DNA of 64,000 nt from Robertmurraya siralis (lineage in GTDB: Bacteria; Bacillota; Bacilli; Bacillales; Cytobacillaceae): contig NZ_SWLZ01000007.1 of the NCBI RefSeq assembly GCF_005502275.1, positions 1-64,000 on the forward strand, read 5' to 3'. The position numbers and the translations under genes were made by a program. Within the stretch, counting starts at the first letter, position 1. Each line of letters starts with the position of its first letter. The notes beneath the pieces are model-generated. The model was given only the letters and a program-made list of their open reading frames with translations, did not search any database and was not told where the DNA came from. Shown here piece by piece: positions 62,624-64,000 of the stretch.

Positions 62624-63099
62624 TATTGACTCACCTCCAAAATGGCTTTTTCAAATGTATGTTTAATACTCTTAACTGCTTCGTCTACATCAGCAATATC
62701 TATTGCGTGAATGTACAATGTTTGATTATCATCGGATACATCAATGACTAATGTACCAGGTGTAAGTGTAATAAGGTTAGAGAGCAATGTAATCTGCCAA
62801 TCCTTTGTCAACATTGTTCGATAGGCAAAGATACCAGGCTGCATGTCTAACTTTGGCTTTAAAACCATTTTTAGGACGGCAATATTTGAAAGGATTAGCT
62901 CCTTTAAAAAGAGGAGAAGCAGCTTGAGCGCAGCAATTATTTTTGCCAAATAAAAACGGGAACCGAAGAATCGTCTAAACACAAAAATAATGATGAGTCC
63001 AAAGAAATAACCTTTTATGAAACTGGAAACATCAAATGAAACTTTTATAAACATCCATATGAAGGCTAGAAATACATTAAGTAGAATTTGAAAGGCCAT
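62623..63099 (-). CDS. mrpE: Na+/H+ antiporter subunit MrpE
   Basis: Membrane subunit of 158 residues. The N-terminal part has three hydrophobic segments (with FIKGYFFGLIIIFVFRRF). The cytoplasmic C-terminal half contains the conserved LLSNLITLTPGTLVIDVSDD. ATG at 63099 follows AAGGAG by eight bases; a GTG at 63108 is the longer option. It is tightly packed after mrpD. Confidence 0.94.
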   Translation of the reverse strand: MAFQILLNVFLAFIWMFIKVSFDVSSFIKGYFFGLIIIFVFRRFFGSRFYLAKIIAALKLLLLFLKELILSNIAVLKMVLKPKLDMQPGIFAYRTMLTKDWQITLLSNLITLTPGTLVIDVSDDNQTLYIHAIDIADVDEAVKSIKHTFEKAILEVSQ

Positions 63100-63104
63100 T
63101 CCCA

Positions 63105-64000
63105 TCACTCCTTTAAGACAGCATCAATATATAGACTTGGATCTGCTAAAGTCTCTGCTGCCTGAGAAATATACGGTAAAATGGCTTCAGTACCAATACC
63201 GTACACTGCTGAAAGTATTACCAGTATGACTGGAGAAATTAATAACCATTTAACAGGTGCTTTATCTTCATTCGCATAGTTTTGGTCATCGCCCCAAAAA
63301 CCATTTATAAAAATTTTCATTACTGAAAACAAGACGAGCAAGCTTGAGATTAAGACAACGGCTGCACCTAAATAACTTTCTCCTGCAAATCCACCTTGTA
63401 CAATCAGTACTTTTCCAATAAATCCGCTTAAAGGTGGAATTCCGGCAAGAGCAAGTGCCGCTATAAAGTAAGTCCAGCCTAGACCGGGATATCGTTTAAT
63501 TAGACCACTCATATTTCGGAGATTACTTGTCCCAGTAATGGCAATGGCAATTCCTACAAGGAGGAATAAAGCTGCTTTAATAATCATGTCGTGAATTAAA
63601 TAATAAATTGAACCAGTAAAGGCATCGATGTTCATAACGGAAATACCAAATAAAATGACACCAACTGCGACAATGATGTTATAGATGATAATTTTTTTTA
63701 CATCCCAATAGGCTATGGCTCCGATAACCCCAATAATGATGGTTAGAATGGCTAATACTTGTAATAGTACATGGGTAAAGCCTGCATCGTGATAGAAAAA
63801 TAAGGTATACGTTCTTGTAATGGAGTAAACCCCGACTTTTGTTAGTAATGCACCGAATAAAGCTAATACAGGTATGGGAGGGGCATTATAAGAACCTGGC
63901 ATCCAGAAATATAGCGGAAAAATAGCCCCTTTTAATCCAAATACGATTAAGAATAAGACCGCAATAACGGATAAAATGGCAGGTTGTCCGATTTCCGATA
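63105..64000 (-). CDS. mrpD: Na+/H+ antiporter subunit MrpD (5' end outside window)
   Basis: The C-terminal 298 residues of the proton-pumping subunit, related to NuoM/NuoN of complex I. Visible are the LKGAIFPLYFWMPGSY segment with the conserved lysine, YLIHDMIIKAALFLLVG with the second lysine, and the GIPPLSGFIGK signature. The reading frame stays open to the window edge, so the start lies beyond 64000. It would be followed, in the minus direction, by mrpE, mrpF and mrpG as seen here; mrpA-C should be to the right. Confidence 0.95.
   Translation of the reverse strand, partial: SEIGQPAILSVIAVLFLIVFGLKGAIFPLYFWMPGSYNAPPIPVLALFGALLTKVGVYSITRTYTLFFYHDAGFTHVLLQVLAILTIIIGVIGAIAYWDVKKIIIYNIIVAVGVILFGISVMNIDAFTGSIYYLIHDMIIKAALFLLVGIAIAITGTSNLRNMSGLIKRYPGLGWTYFIAALALAGIPPLSGFIGKVLIVQGGFAGESYLGAAVVLISSLLVLFSVMKIFINGFWGDDQNYANEDKAPVKWLLISPVILVILSAVYGIGTEAILPYISQAAETLADPSLYIDAVLKE

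Overview
The window is chromosomal DNA from an endospore-forming member of the Bacillaceae. It is AT-rich, with strong GGAGG-type ribosome binding sites and many TTG/GTG starts. Spore genes are present (yunB, yutH, a YhcN/YlaJ-type lipoprotein, coat-like proteins). From about 11 kb to the right end the gene order follows the B. subtilis yun-yut-yum-yui-mrp segment (yunF, yunC, yunB, lytH, lipA, yutD, yutE, yutF, yutG, yutH, hom-thrC-thrB, yutI, yuzD, yutJ, yuzB, yutM, yumC, yumB, yuiB, yuiC, yuiD, pepA, yuiF, yuxO, mrp). These names rest on remembered protein sequences and gene order, not on a search. I cannot name the species.

Left end (0.1-11 kb), accessory: an ABC exporter/two-component module (ATPase, FtsX-type permease, response regulator, short-loop histidine kinase), then an RpiR-type regulator with a malX-malY pair (PTS EIIBC plus a PLP C-S lyase/aminotransferase) behind a catabolite-repression site. 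After that comes a 1.8 kb gene-poor stretch that holds a decayed transposase carrying a 51-bp tandem triplication.

Middle (11-41 kb), mostly syntenic core: yunF, a deletion-damaged yunE, yunC, an HD-GYP phosphodiesterase and yunB. A lysine riboswitch precedes an NhaC-type transporter. An NSS-family transporter is followed by its overlapping 35-residue MetS-like subunit. Then come lytH, lipA, glpX, an EAL protein, the threonine operon, Fe-S assembly proteins (yutI, yutM), and three pyridine nucleotide-disulfide oxidoreductase-family flavoproteins (yutJ, yumC, yumB). A Rex-like operator lies at yumB, and a shorter palindrome of the same kind lies upstream of yutJ.

Insertion between yuiB and yuiC (41.5-52.4 kb): an Ile-specific T-box leader drives a class-2 (eukaryote-like, usually mupirocin-tolerant) isoleucyl-tRNA synthetase. 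Next to it is a diacetylchitobiose/cellobiose locus that holds the same functions as E. coli chb: a ChbG-type deacetylase, a GntR regulator, a GH4 glycosidase, PTS IIC, IIB and IIA, plus DUF3284 and two unrecognised small proteins.

Right end (52.7-64 kb): yuiC, yuiD, DUF309, pepA, yuiF, two spore coat-like proteins, a DedA protein, yuxO, an FAD monooxygenase and the 3' part of the mrp Na+/H+ antiporter operon (mrpD is cut by the window edge).

Non-coding structure is plentiful: one 20-bp and one 21-bp-period intergenic tandem array, at least three and perhaps four related palindromic elements, and a shared terminator sequence family. I found no CRISPR array, rRNA, tRNA or prophage. I saw no clearly new multi-gene defence or biosynthetic system. 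The least explained material is the repeat families and the small proteins of the chitobiose locus.
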